Positions 12,880 through 24,727 are shown, counted from the stretch's first letter. The stretch is DNA of 64,000 nucleotides from Ligula intestinalis (GCA_036362985.1 JAYGXS010000004.1:34559068-34623067); one strand, 5' to 3'. The notes: generated from the letters alone by a model not told the origin. Translations and numbers: made by a program.

Positions 12880-13180
12880 GGTGCCGGCATCCTAAAAGCA
12901 CACAGGTTGCACTATAGGATACAATTTACTGGTCTTACTGCGCATTAATACTAGAACTAGCACTCCTATCGTCGACACATTTCTTCTAACAACACTATCC
13001 TAGTCCTCTTAGTCCAAACTTCGTAGAAACTGACAGCGTTGAGCGTTGAGAGGGTGGAAATAAAGGCAAGTTCTGATGTGCTCCGGGCCTCAAATATTTA
13101 TTTACTCAGAATAGCATAAGCCCAGATTCACATTCCCCGTTGAGCAAAGAATCAACTTAAGTTGAGTTTTTTTCGGCGTC
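12880..13180. repeat. Noncoding dispersed repeat, unit 3 of 3
   Basis: Third copy of the 9220-9560 unit, in the same orientation. It ends close to the start of another repeat on the opposite strand (13270-13440), so the 9-16 kb region is a mosaic of insertions. Confidence 0.55.
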
Positions 13181-13269
13181 AGATGCATTGAAATGGATGG
13201 ATGCTCAGCTAGTTTCGCTATAATTACCTCCTAATTATTCTAGACTTTTTCATCGGTAAAATTATTCTA

Positions 13270-13440
13270 AAGTGATATTCCAAGTCTACAGATTAGTTAT
13301 TACTGTCTTCTACTATGCCAACTTTCATAACGAAATTTGACTTGGTAGTTTAGCCTATATTTGGTCGCGTTATTTTGATTCACTGAGTAGATTTAATCCT
13401 GCGAAAGTATTTTAGCTGGGAAAATCGCCCTGTTAGTTAA
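13270..13440 (-). repeat. Short dispersed repeat, copy 1 of 3
   Basis: On the minus strand it shares an ordered set of words with 15210-15420 (+) and 33600-33760 (+): AACTAAAANGGCGATTTTCC, GAATCAAAATAA, GACCAAATATANGCT, ACTACCAAGTCAAATTT and TGAAAGTTGCA. About 160 bases. It encodes nothing recognisable and may be part of a longer noncoding element. Confidence 0.55.
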
Positions 13441-13457
13441 GTTTACTCAGGGTAATG

Positions 13458-13935
13458 TAGCGGGTCGTGCCTGGCTGACTAGCTCGCGTCGAAGTGCACT
13501 TTCTCAAAGGCTTACCGATGCGGTTTCTCGAGGTCTCGATCAGCCAATCACAGTTTCCGTATCTATGAGACGACGAATGGGGAGTTTGCACGCGTGCCCG
13601 ACGCAAGTTGCCTCTCTGTCCAAAATCTCCGGGCTGACCTAGCCAATGAAAGCTATCGCTCTCTCTCTCTTTGTCTGCTGGCCCGACTACTCTAAGACCT
13701 CACTTGGAAATCGGCTCTGAGCGAGACGGGTTGAAGGCCGCGCGCTTATATGCCCTCTGGCCAAATAGCCATGCCGGACGGACTGGCAACTTTCCCCTAA
13801 CTCTTCTGTAAACAATACACTGTTCCGTCTACTCTCACCTTTCCACTTTCTTCTCTCCAATCTCCTAAGGAACCAGGGTCTGAAAGATTGTAGGTGTTAA
13901 GGGCATAGCTATCGTAGCCTTAGCTCCTATAGTAA
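13458..13935 (+). repeat. LTR-like dispersed repeat, copy C
   Basis: It begins TGTAGCGGGT and contains a CCAAT-type block (CCTAGCCAAT), a TATA-like word (GCTTATATGCCC), the block CTGTAAACAATACACTGTTCC that matches AATAAA signals in other copies, then CTCCTAAGGAACCAGGGTCTG and a GTGTTAAGGGC tail. The order CCAAT, TATA, polyadenylation signal, tail is what an LTR would show. No gag or pol coding sequence lies next to it. Confidence 0.6.
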
Positions 13936-14659
13936 TGTACATTAATTTTGGCGAAATTGACAGCCGCCTCATATCGAAGGAATTTCCCATGGTATTAAAT
14001 ACAACAGGACCGCACTTTTTACTAATATGCATTATTTAATAGAATAAATCCAAAATAAATAAAAGAGGTGTAAAACACATCCGAAATTGTGCAGATAGAA
14101 GTGAAGCTAAACTGCGAAGTTTTTCCACAAAATGCAGCAACGAAAAATTTTTGTCGCATTTTGTTTTACCACATCGCCTACATGGCGAATAAGCAAAGTG
14201 TTCATACATGATACCATGAAGGTAATGTAAAACATGTCTTATCAAATGCAAGCCATGTAGAAATATACCCTTGTGTAAGCTATGAGTTCCGCTTATGCGT
14301 TATTTTGAAACGGAACAGACGAAGGAACAATAATTCGTTAAAAACGGCCTTGTATGTGGCCACTCTTTTTTGCATTCACAAGCTTTGAACAGATCCCGGA
14401 AGTAATCCACTATGGCGGAAAATAATCCATTATAAAGTAAGTTATTTTCATTGCCAGTAAAATTGAATCGTTTATCTTCACATAAAGTTAAAAAAATGTG
14501 TCAAATGTTTGCAATTCAATTTTGTCAGTACCTTGGATAAAGATAAGATACACAGAAATTGGCCGGCTGAATATCTAATTAAAGCTTTTTTGAAAGAGGT
14601 AACCTAGTAAAGGTTTTTTTTATCTTGGGGATAAAAATATCAAACTTATGTTCCGGACA

Positions 14660-15115
14660 TTTTGTAGTGGGTCGTTGCCTGCTCATTTTCTGGCTTTCCT
14701 CTCGTGATCTCAATATGTCTGGACCTCAAGGTCGTTGCGACTGCTGCTAGACACAGGCCACCCACGATGTCCATCAACGGTGTCGAGCCATACGCTATCC
14801 ACCCACACACTGTCTACCCACGCGGTATCCAACCAATCACAGGCCGACCTAGCCAATGGAACAGCTCTGTCTCTGTCTTCTGGCCTAACGGCTCTTAAAC
14901 CTCACTTGGAATCGCGCCTCGCGAGCGGCGGTCGCAAGACGCCGGCTTCACGGTCGGACGCCTTGCAAGACCAATTGGCGACTTCCCTCTACCTTTGTAA
15001 ACAATGCACTGTTCCGTCTACTCTTGCCTTTCCACCGTCTTCTCTCCTATCTCCTAAGGAACCAGGGTCTGAATTATTGTAGGTGTTAGGGTTAACCGCC
15101 TTAGCCTTAACTCCT
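14660..15115 (+). repeat. LTR-like dispersed repeat, copy D
   Basis: Same landmarks as copy C: start TGTAGTGGGT, CCTAGCCAATGG, TTGTAAACAATGCACTGTTC, CTCCTAAGGAACCAGGGTCT and the tail TTAGGGTTAACCGCCTTAGC ending CTATAG. The 115-codon ORF inside it (14735-15082) is not conserved in the other copies and is not called as a gene. Confidence 0.65.
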
Positions 15116-15209
15116 ATAGTTCTTTTATGCTCGACAATGTAGTTTGCTGTTTTGAGGCATTTCTAAATAGGATCCACATGGCCATAGTACAGGACATTTC
15201 TTCAATACC

Positions 15210-15420
15210 AAGCTACTCCTGATTTAGCCTAAATTAATACCTATTACAGTCAATAAACTGAACTAAAAAGGCAGTTTTCCTTATTAAAAGTCTTTCTAGG
15301 TATTAAATAGACTCATTGGATAGAAACAATGTGACCAAATGTATGCTAGACTACCAACTGGAATTTCGTCATGACAGTTGCAAGAATGTTTAACCACACT
15401 GTATTTCAAATTGTGAAAGC
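15210..15420 (+). repeat. Short dispersed repeat, copy 2 of 3
   Basis: Plus-strand copy of the unit at 13270-13440, sharing ACTAAAAAGGCAGTTTTCC, GTGACCAAATGTATGCT and the ATGACAGTTGCAAGA block. It sits between LTR-like copies D and E. Confidence 0.5.
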
Positions 15421-15486
15421 CAAACTAACGAGGACACGCCCTAGCCGAAGGCCAAAATGCTATTCCGAAAGCTTCTGACGTAGACT

Positions 15487-15960
15487 TGTAGCGGTTCTAG
15501 AGCCCACTGCTCCAAATGCGGAACGTCAATCTTGGCCACCCAACGAGGGGCTCGCTCGGGCCGAGTCATCACGCGATGTCCTCACCTGTCTGTCTGTGGG
15601 TCGCTCTACTGACACCAGCCACAGCCACTTGCGCGCAGGCGCCTGTGCGTCTCACGCTCAACCAATCACCATCACGAGATCTAGATAAAAGGGGACCTTT
15701 CTGGCCATGCTTGATAAAGGCCGCAAAAGGACACTTTGGAATCGGCTCTGAGCGAGACGGGTTTGAGGCCGTGCCCTCATGCGCCCTCCGGCCGAACAGC
15801 CATGCCGAACGGACTGGCAACGTTCCCCTAACTCTTCTGTAAACAATATAGTGTTCCGTCTACTCTGCCTTCGCAAGACTTCTCCAATCTCCTAAGGAAC
15901 CAGGGTCTGGAAGATTGTAGGTTTTAGGGTTAACCGCCTTAGCCTTAATACCTATAGACT
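15487..15960 (+). repeat. LTR-like dispersed repeat, copy E
   Basis: It starts TGTAGCGGTT and is close to copy C over GGAATCGGCTCTGAGCGAGA and the following CGGACTGGCAAC block, then has CTGTAAACAATATAGTGTTCC and the tail GTTTTAGGGTTAACCGCC. Three opposite-strand ORFs of 72-108 codons overlap here; they are readings of the repeat, not genes. Confidence 0.65.
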
Positions 15961-15964
15961 TGCA

Positions 15965-18600
15965 TACACAGGTCACATGACTTCGTTAAAATATTTCCTT
16001 CTAGTTACGCTTTTTTACACCAAATGAGCCAAAAAACTTTAGTTGAGTGAAGTGGGTGAAGTTTTATGATAAAGCTCTTTGCAGAGATTGGATATATCAA
16101 CCCCAGTCTACATCGAATGATATATTTTTGTTGCAACATTTTAGTGAAACAACAGTAGAAGTACTTGTTCATTCGAGGTTAGAACTGCTCTTATTGTAGG
16201 AGGTCATGTTTTGTTTGAAATCCTGATTGGGGATGGTAAAAAGGTAGCTAAATTAAGGTTGCTTATCACACAAGTGTCCATCCTGACACTGAACAATGCA
16301 GAAAGTAAACAAAAATCGTAAACTCTCCAAACCTCTGACATAATTATGATTAAAAATGAATTAACATGATCAGAAAACTTCTTCATGTTTCAGTAACTGT
16401 CGAGGTCTGGTTTGTGACCGCACCTTTTCTTATAAGGTGGTTAAAGCGTCCTTACTCTGTTTCGATATATCTATACTTTTTGGCAAAACCGCTCATTCCA
16501 ATAATTGGATATTTTTTTGTATTCCATTATCCATCGGACATTATACTCAAAGTTTAAGTAGCCTAGAGAAGATAAACATCTGAGTAAATTCAACGGAGGA
16601 AAATCCTATCAGGAGGAAAGGATATTCAGAAATTTTAGGGTAAAATCCTTATTATTCACTTCTGATAAAGCGATGTCAAGCAATAATCGTAGGATTTCAG
16701 AAACGCTACTAGTTCTTAGTCCTTCCGTTAATTACTCATGGAGTTAGAGCGCGAAACACGTTATCACGTACTGATGCGTTTTAACTAGGCTTCAGTTACG
16801 CCTACTGGCGAAGATCCTGTCACTACTAAAGAAGTCAACCGACTACTTTCCTTATAAAATTGACGCAATCCTAATAGATTCTTTCCTTTAGAAAAATGCA
16901 CGTTTAGGCGGTACATGCGTCAAAATATTTCGTCCCGTGGATTGAAATGACGTCAGTTTTTATCTATGATTTTAAGGAGAGAACAGTATTGTCTTCTTTT
17001 TCTACTTCCTAAGGGACTTGCCTACCTAAACGTGCTTTTCCCCTTTGGATCTATCGTTACAAACACACTATTGATTCCACACAATTAATATCTGACAAGC
17101 CGAACCCCTCGCAGCTGTTTCAAACAGAGCCGAAATAACGGCGAAGGACGTGTCTAGACTTTTTTGCTAGTACCTGTTAGTATGGTACGTCACGACATCA
17201 GTATAAAGGATTTATATTTGAAGGCATCATCCAGAAGTACTTTGCTGTGCTTGATTTGTTAGTAGCAGCTCTTGCTTTCACCAACATTGGGAAACAGAGT
17301 GAGCAGCAGTTATTTTTGTGGGAACCAAAGAGGTTTAAATTTTCTGGCTGACGAACACCTCTGGCGGTAAAAAATCTTTTATGGCTAACATCATGCCCAT
17401 ATCATTCAAATGACTGTGGCCATTGGAGAGTTTCACTTTTACATGTGTTTGTTCCTGTTGGTTGTACTTCCCATTGGCTATTAACCTGCTCTGATTTACT
17501 CATGAGCAGTTTATTGAGTTACTTCTGATTTGTCACAAGTTCCTTTTTGTTGATTTTTTAACTATTGCGCGTTTTTTCGTTGCTATATATTAGCTTTTTT
17601 TCAATAAAATTATCTGCTATTTCCTGCTGTTATTTGCTAAAGTTTTCTTATCATATTTCCCGCTCCACGTAATGCCCCACCCCTATCGCCTTTTTCGCTA
17701 CCAGTCCCATACTACAGCATTCCGGGGTTTTTGTGTTCCGCGCTGTTGCATCTAATAGATTGTTATCACCTTGGCTTTTTCGAAAAAAAAGCTTTATACA
17801 CAGTCTTTGTCAACTAATGAATATATCGATTCAAGCAAGAACACTTTTTACAGTTGAACATATTTTAATTACTCTGGTTATTTGTGGACATTTTTTTCAT
17901 GGTTTTGTACTCGTTATCGACTACGCTCACACATCCTATTTTAATACTAAACTCAATATGTATGGACACATTTCGATTACAATTACTTTGATTTCGTAGC
18001 TTCATTCGTCCTTAAAACTTTGCAAATCCTTCGAGCTAGTGCTTTGTTTGAGCTGTCTGGTTGTGATTTTCCAAAAAAGCCTCTGGTCAAGCAGATGACT
18101 TAGCAGGATATATTAAATAAGCTTTCGTACAAATTCAGTTAGTCCGAAGGTGTAGCAACAAAGACAATTTGGTGTTCCTATAGCCTACTTGCAGGCTTTA
18201 TTGCATCCCACTACGTGAACACCGGCTTACGGTACAAAAAAGTAAAAGGAGATGAACAGGTTCATTGGTGGAACGTGACCTCGGAACCAAATAACATAGT
18301 AAATTAATTAGGTTGAAAAGCTGTAAGGTAGCCAAGATGAATCTGAAGAACATTGATAGATCCTTTAAATTGATGCTCTATCTGAACAAACCGGTATTTA
18401 GAAAGTGGACATTTGCTGATTACCGAATTCTAAATTCTTCTGGTGAGTAGTCATCTTGAATATATCCTTCTTGTGTGATAGACTGACCAATTGTACCTAA
18501 ATATTAGGAGCAATCAAGCGGGTATCAGCTTCGCTAAAATCCACTGTCCTACATGTTCCTGTGAAATCACCAAATGCAGAATCCCCTCTGCGCCTTTGCC
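15965..18600. other. AT-rich stretch with no gene seen
   Basis: No recognisable protein, RNA gene or repeat. Short ORFs such as 17733-17999 (88 codons) are compositionally AT-driven. Exons of a gene with long introns cannot be ruled out by eye. Confidence 0.5.
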
Positions 18601-19040
18601 ATAGTTTATCGCTTCTATCAAGCCCTAAATTTAATCTCTGTTGAGAAATGGATCATGCGGTTCAAATGTAGTAGCAATTGTTTACGTTCACACGGTTCCT
18701 AAGACCTGACCATAAACACCAGTGCCTTAATCGAGTTGTCCATTTCGGGTGGAAGGAGGCCTTGCCTGTCGGCGTTCGTCCCCTCTGTCAGCGTCTTCAA
18801 CTTAGATGCGATCCGTCCTATCTGACAGCTTATTTTTGCAAAGCGAAGCGATACTCCCTCGTTTTGAGTGTTTTAGTAATGCGATTGGTTCTTACCTGCG
18901 CGATCATACGATTGGATGACCGCCTCAATCTAGATCCTGATTGGTTGATACTGGTGAAGGTCTATGGAAGGCAACATCATGCCCCATTTTCAACGACAAC
19001 GCGTGGCCATTAGTGAGTAATTGTCGTCTTGTTCACGCCA

Positions 19041-19080
19041 CCAGATGTGAAAGGAAAATTGCAACGAGGAGCAGAATATG
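19041..19080 (+). promoter_or_regulatory. Possible 3' splice acceptor and start context of the membrane-protein gene
   Basis: A pyrimidine-rich run ending CCACCAG at 19038-19044, 34 bases before the ATG, would serve as a cis- or trans-splice acceptor. The start itself (AATATGG, A at -3 and G at +4) is a good eukaryotic context. Splicing here is inference; flatworms are known to trans-splice leaders onto some mRNAs. Confidence 0.3.
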
Positions 19081-20154
19081 GACTTGCCTTCCCTTTTGTG
19101 GATTTTATTCTTCCACCTAACGTCATTAGTGTGCGGAGGTACTGAATTCGGGGATTGTTTTTGTGGCTATAAACGCTCTGGCATGCTTACTATGCTTCGT
19201 TGTTTTCCCAACAAAGACTACATGACAGCAGCAGTCTTCCGACCGGTTGCTTGCAACCGCATAAACGATCTCATCCGAATTGGTGGTCAGGAAATTGTTT
19301 GGGAGGAATCTACCAAGGATAGACCGTTAGGTATGTCCGTAGAACCGTATGGTCTCAGTGACTTGGACTTCAGGGGTACGGCCCAAAGCGCCACTAACTT
19401 ACAGTTGGATCTTCCTCTGAATGCAAAGCTCCTGGATGCTTTTGCCTTCGCCGGACTTTTTAGTTTAAAGGGCCTCCATGCATGGCGACATTCGATCGCC
19501 CTTGAGTCGTGCAGTCTAGCCGGCCTACCCAAACTCGAAACAGCAGTACTCAACTGCTCGTCTACTTTCACAAACTTCCTAACATTCGGAGATTCATTTC
19601 GGTCTCTGCGACTTGTGGGCTGCCGAGGCCTGCCTATTCAGTTTGTGTGCACGCGTTGTAGTCAGCAACCAAATACGAACGTTCTCCGTGTCTTGCCAGG
19701 GCCACCATCAGCCGAGAGCCAGATCGTTTTCGATACGGTGCCGCCGGAGGGAAGTGAGAGTTTGCCGGTTGGACAATGTGTCCCGGGCGTGTGTTCGGAT
19801 GAGCATCTGTGCAGGAACAATTACGCCCTTAAACTCAGCAAGGAATTCACTCTGAGACAGTTGGCTACCGAACCGCGACCGTCAGTCCCCGATACCCCCG
19901 AAAACACGACCGGTCGTCAAACGATCTTCGGTCTCGTAGACTCGCCCAGTAGTTCGCTGGGTCAACTGGCAATTCTTGTTATCCTTCCTCTCGTACTAGT
20001 GATTCTCCTCATTTCTGCTCTGGTATGCGCCTGCCTCCTTCTGAGAATGACGGGTCTCCTGGGAGGCAAAACTCGTATCATTCGAAGCACTCCGATCGCC
20101 GTTGCTAGTCAGCCGCCAAGTACAGTCAACAACCAAATTCCAGCAAAGGTCTAG
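19078..20154 (+). CDS. Putative type I single-pass membrane glycoprotein, family not recognised
   Basis: A 358-residue ORF and the only intact gene-sized one in the window. Residues 1-20 are a typical signal peptide with a hydrophobic core (LLWILFFHLTSLVC). The ectodomain (21-294) has 12 cysteines (27, 29, 42, 59, 145, 160, 182, 191, 194, 234, 239, 245), including pairs CFC and CTRC, and N-glycosylation sequons at 159 (NCS) and 276 (NTT). The middle (92-190) has leucine-rich, vaguely LRR-like spacing, but no convincing repeat. A proline/threonine-rich stem (262-294) leads to a membrane segment at about 296-322 (LAILVILPLVLVILLISALV), then a basic tail of about 36 residues. Location would be the cell surface or a secretory membrane. 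It could be one exon of a longer gene. Function unknown; the coding call rests on the full signal-to-membrane architecture. Confidence 0.7.
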   Translation: MDLPSLLWILFFHLTSLVCGGTEFGDCFCGYKRSGMLTMLRCFPNKDYMTAAVFRPVACNRINDLIRIGGQEIVWEESTKDRPLGMSVEPYGLSDLDFRGTAQSATNLQLDLPLNAKLLDAFAFAGLFSLKGLHAWRHSIALESCSLAGLPKLETAVLNCSSTFTNFLTFGDSFRSLRLVGCRGLPIQFVCTRCSQQPNTNVLRVLPGPPSAESQIVFDTVPPEGSESLPVGQCVPGVCSDEHLCRNNYALKLSKEFTLRQLATEPRPSVPDTPENTTGRQTIFGLVDSPSSSLGQLAILVILPLVLVILLISALVCACLLLRMTGLLGGKTRIIRSTPIAVASQPPSTVNNQIPAKV

Positions 20155-20830
20155 TCTTCCACACACACACACACACATTCTATGCGCTGCCTTTCAACTT
20201 GCCAAACGTACTCTTCCCAATCTATGGGCAATAGCCCTGTTCATATGCATTACCAGCCCCATTGGCTTGTGTCTAACCGCAAGGCGGGGGAGAGGACGAC
20301 CGTTCCACTGGACCGTACAAATAATAGACCAATTTAGACGTTCTTTGACCTCACAAACTACAACTTGTCGGTTGACTTATTTTCTCGTCCTCCCTCCACT
20401 GTGGTGAGCAGCCCGTCGTGGCAGAACAAACGCTATGGCACGTTTATTCTTAAAAGTCACATAATTATGCCCGCTCCCCCTGTATAATACTATTTTTGAC
20501 TTCCCCCTCTGTCTTGATCAGATGTATGCCTTTACTCCTGTACGCTCTACGCCGAACAGCATCCTAGACGTACAGAAAATTGCATTTTTGAGTGCATTTC
20601 TTTTCTTACCTCCGAACAGGCCGCTGGTCAGTAAACACACACAGTCGTGACTGGCTGCGATCACTATTGCAGACACTGCCAATGGGACTATAGCGGTGGG
20701 GCGTCCAAATTAGATGCTCCAGTCAGTCTTGTCGTAACTGTTGGTTTTCCTCCAGATTCGCCATTCTACTTAACACGAAAGCCCACTTCTGGGTACGCCG
20801 GAGTCAAATAAACTTATTTTAAAATAATGC
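20155..20830 (+). other. Probable 3' UTR with poly(A) signal
   Basis: After the stop there is a (CA)n microsatellite of nine units (about 20159-20176). A canonical AATAAA lies at 20807-20812 with a T/A-rich stretch just after it, a fitting end for the transcript of the gene above. No other ORF of interest. Confidence 0.45.
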
Positions 20831-22790
20831 CTCCGAGCATTTCATCCAGAATCTACCAACTACCATGAGCGATATTTTTAATCATTTTGTTCTCTATTAA
20901 AAATAGGTTAGTGGTTTACCTGTCTCCACACAGGGCTCTCATATGCAAGAAATTTACCTTTAAAACAACCGCAGAGTCCCTAAATCGAAATTTAAACGTG
21001 GGATTCCAGGTTTGGTTATTTATTCTGTTATCCTAGGTGCAAGTCAAATTTCAAAAGTTAATCAAAACCTTCCCCTTTCGAGGCTATACGTTTTGCAACT
21101 CTCAATAGGCTATTTCAAGTTGACCAGACTCATTTATTTTCTGTCAATAGTACCTGTTGATTGGTTAACACACCGCAATTCTTCTTCTTTTCGAGTACAC
21201 TTTGTCGAACCAAGCAAATAAATGTCAGAATCTCGCACCAATATATGGTGCTTAGAAGCATCTTTAAAGCATTATTATTTAGGAAACTGTCATCATCTTA
21301 GCATTCTCGGTTATGCAATAAATTATTGCGCAATGCTTAACGACGGTAGTTTGAAGATGTCTGCACATATGCTTCCAGAAATTATGGGTTAAACTAAGCC
21401 GAGTTAGTAAATATCTTCGTCAATCCTTACTTTAGGTGACATGACAAATATCCATGGTGCTTTTTGGGGCCTTGAAAACGGCGGCGTTTGTTGAAACTGC
21501 TGGGCGTCATGTTTCATTTAGCAAATCTTTAGGATAATATGTTCTGCCTTCGCATATATTACTATTCCGGTTTTACTGTTTTTATGTTTCGTCCTATCAG
21601 CTGTGAATTCGATGAAGAAGGCAGGTAAATTGCAAAACTTTCTGCCACGGAGGCAACAAGTGAGAACGGAGAGAGATAAGACTGACTAATATGGGCAAGA
21701 CATGAGAACAAGAATCGTACGCAATACATGTGCGTTTGCGCCAAATTCCGCGGCAAATATAATTTTGGTTAGGGATAGGCCTCAGTTCAGGTGGAAGGTT
21801 ACTGTCATTGTTAATTGTGGGCTTTGGTTATAGTTAGGATTAAGATTAGGACTACGGTCTGGGTTTATGCTAGGGTTATGACGCAGGACTATTTACCCTT
21901 TTTTAAATTACACACAGGGCCTTCTTGGGCGTGGTGTTTCTATTTCAGTGTCCTGTCTAGGAGGCCACATAAGTAATTTTTTTGCGTACGGAAGATTAAA
22001 ATAAACATTTAAATCAATGGCTCTTATGGGCCGCGAGCACGTTGGTTCAGTCACAATAAATCTTAATCAGTTCAATGTTACCTACGAAACTGTCCATGGT
22101 GGCTACTTAATCAGCCCTAAAATAAGTCAGCAAGATGCGGGTGTGGGCATGTAAATCCGACAATTTCGTCAGGAAGATAGACATGAAAGGTCACATCACG
22201 TGAGTCCTGAGTAAATTGATGCCTCCGTACAAGGCGAAAACATCGGTGGCGTCATCACAATTTGGGAGCCTCTTAGTCACTTGAAAAAAGTCTTTCTTGT
22301 TTGACATTGTGATGCATACATTCACCCCAGTGTGCACCAGGGCACGCAGACCTAACGGCTGCTACAATCGTCATACAGATGACGGGGGTCATACGAGGCC
22401 GCCTGCAGTTCGCCACGGAGGGACAAAGTCAATCCGTCGCTAGGCACACCTAGAATGATCGCCCGATCATCAATTTCAATGAAGTCCACCCTGTGCTCAG
22501 GATTAGGGAGGGTAATAGCAACAGAGGGAGATTTAGCACCAGATCCATTGATTTATTGTTCTGAGCTTTCGAAAACTTACAGGTGTCCATCTTCAGCGAT
22601 GAGAAAGCAACCAAAAAGGAGGATAATTATGGTGGCCGAAGGCCAATCAACTGTCAGAAATCGTCAGGTTGTCAAGGGATTAGAAACAGCAAACGAAAAG
22701 GGGGAGGAGGGCAATTAGCTGTCAGTGGGATCGGAGGGGCAATTATAGTGGTGTAGGCTAATTAGCTGTCCGTGGGGCTGGGGACCATGA
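20830..22790. other. No gene seen; TTAGG-like tract at 21780-21890
   Basis: Mostly featureless. At 21780-21890 there is a run of diverged GGTTA / TTAGG words (GTTATAGTTAGGATTAAG, GCTAGGGTTATG), one of several such tracts in the window. The 87-codon ORF at 22455-22718 is not recognised. Confidence 0.45.
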
Positions 22791-22797
22791 ACAGTAA

Positions 22798-23459
22798 TTA
22801 GTATGCCGCCTTGTCACCCGGTAGAGGGCCCTGGTAACGCTGCCTCTTCTTCCAGCCGGTTCGTTGTGGGTTCCTGTTCGCTTGCTTGTTTGATTTGGCT
22901 TCGTCCTGGCTCTTTCCAACGTAATGGCACAAGACTTTGTAGGCCGTTGGCAGGTCCAGATGCCTGTTGACCGAGTTGGCATCTGAGTACCATGCCTCGA
23001 GTGTCAGCCTTTCGGCTTTTGAGGTTCCTCGGCCTACGATGGTCGCACCTTGAAGGTCAAAGTCATGGCCAGTTTTTGCGATGTTTGCCGCCAGTTGTGA
23101 GTTTGGGTTCAGTATCTGGGCCGCTCGTTTGTGCTCCCTTAGACGGGGTTGCAATTTGCGGCCTGTTTCCGCAACATAATTGCAGTCGTCCTCATTGCAA
23201 AGTATCTTGTAGACGACTGCAGAGGTTTCTTTAAGAGGCAGTCGGTCTTTGGGTTGCATCACCTGGCGGCGTATTGCCGCTTGAAGTCGATGGGCTATGC
23301 TCATGCCAGCAGGTTGTAACAGTCGTAAGACTGCTTCGGAAACGCCTTTTATGTAGGGAATGGCCCTCCAGACTTTGGGCTGCTTTTGTTTTGGTCGTCG
23401 TTGGTTCACTCGGCGTCTGCTTTGTTTGAAAAACGAGTGCACGCGGGAAATCGCAGGCT
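22798..23459 (-). pseudogene. Penelope-like element, C-terminal GIY-YIG endonuclease region (5' truncated)
   Basis: The 214-codon minus-strand ORF (22798-23442) carries the characteristic end of Penelope-like retroelement proteins. Residues 28-60 hold IPYIKGVSEAVLRLLQPAGM, the linker after the reverse transcriptase. Residues 61-79 (RRQVMQPKDRLPLKETSAV) precede the GIY-YIG-type nuclease core VYKILCNEDDCNYVAETGR, in which the usual YIGETGR reads YVAETGR, then LREHKRA. The tail has the NRHLDLPTAYKVL block. This domain nicks DNA for retrotransposition. The reverse transcriptase that should precede it is missing: the frame is closed by a stop just upstream (near 23459) and no RT motif follows. It is therefore a truncated relic, although this portion is still open. 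Confidence 0.85.
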
Positions 23460-23667
23460 AATATGCACTCCTAACATGTAAAAGGTAAAATACATAGCTT
23501 ATGGGTCAAAGAAAAAGCTGTAAATAAAGGCTCAAGTTCTGTCATGCCTTAACGTCGCAAGGCAGTACCTTTTGCGTCTGTAGGCTAGCTACAGGCACGC
23601 CTATAATACGAGACGTTCAGCGAGACAAAACAACTGCCGGCAAGCAGGAGTGAATATCTCACCACAC

Positions 23668-23735
23668 GATGGAAATGAGGATGTTTTCGAAACGTCAGCA
23701 CAAATACAGTGTGGTCCATGAATGTGCTTTGTTCT
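23668..23735 (+). repeat. Hammerhead-like Penelope-end repeat, copy d (partial)
   Basis: GATGGAAATGAGGATGTTTT followed by CGAAACGTCAGC, then a diverged tail. It lies about 200 bases beyond the truncated 5' end of the Penelope relic at 22798-23459 and on the opposite strand, so it probably belongs to a different insertion. Confidence 0.45.
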
Positions 23736-24499
23736 CGTCTTCCTCTTCTTTGAGGGATGTTGAACGCGCTATTTTATCTGGGCCTCGTACCTTCACCCAT
23801 GTACATTCGAGAATAAACACTACACGTTCAGGGATAAAAAGCATGGTTCGGGTAGACTATATGCAGCATGGTTAATGCTTTCAGCATACTGATTTGCATG
23901 TAATAGTTCGCATGGATATCGCCGCCTTCGTCTTTTTGCTGTCGGGTTAAAACCCTGGTCAAGTTTTCTTCTGCGGACCAAGGACCGTGATGGTATGGTG
24001 CTTGCCACCTGCGCCCGACCTCGTCTCTGAACTTATCGACTCTGATATGACACCGAGCGGATACAGTGAGGTAAGGGAGAGAGAGAGAGTGCAGTACCTG
24101 CAGCGCAATTCACCGCTTTTGCTTTCAGTCTGTTGAACTATGCGGTGAACATCCTCGGACCCGACAGTCAAACTGTCGGTTCGCATGTACACCAATAAAT
24201 CAAAGGCATTTTGTGCACCTTCATTTGCCACGTTGCAGTATTTCACCTAAACTTTCGAGTTGAGGTCATTTCAAACTGAAACACCGTTAGTAACACTGAC
24301 CGTCAGTCAAAGGCGGGCCTCGATTGCTTCTCCAAGAAGAGGTATCCTTCCCCCGCCATCGTCTTTGTCTAGCAGTAGGTGTGCCTTAGAGGACGAACGC
24401 TCACCTATCGGTTCCAGGCTTCACGCATTCCGCTCTGCTTTGGGGTTCACTCTCAAGCTCCTTTAGCAGTCGCACAGCAGTTAGTATGATAGGCAGATC

Positions 24500-24655
24500 A
24501 CCAATGTTTAGAGCCTTGGATTTCTAATCAACAAGGTACTGCTCCAAACCTCGGGTGACGCATCCCCTGGGATTGAGTGTGGCTAGCCACTGACGACTAA
24601 GAAGTCAGAAATGGCCATTCTAGTCTCCGTTGACTTTGTCGGTAATGCTCATAAG
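24500..24655 (+). repeat. tRNA-derived SINE copy
   Basis: The decayed tRNA-like head (TTTAGAGCCTTGGATTTCTAA) is followed by the family body: TGTGGCTAGCCACTGACGACTAAG, then GTCAGAAATGGCCATTCTAG and GTCGGTAATG. The same body follows a better tRNA head at 60535-60722 (minus). The B box is degraded here. Confidence 0.6.
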
Positions 24656-24727
24656 TAGAGGTACTTTTAGCAACTACCGTAGGTGGTTGACAAAACAAGA
24701 GAATGTGAGAGTTCCAGGAAGTACCGT

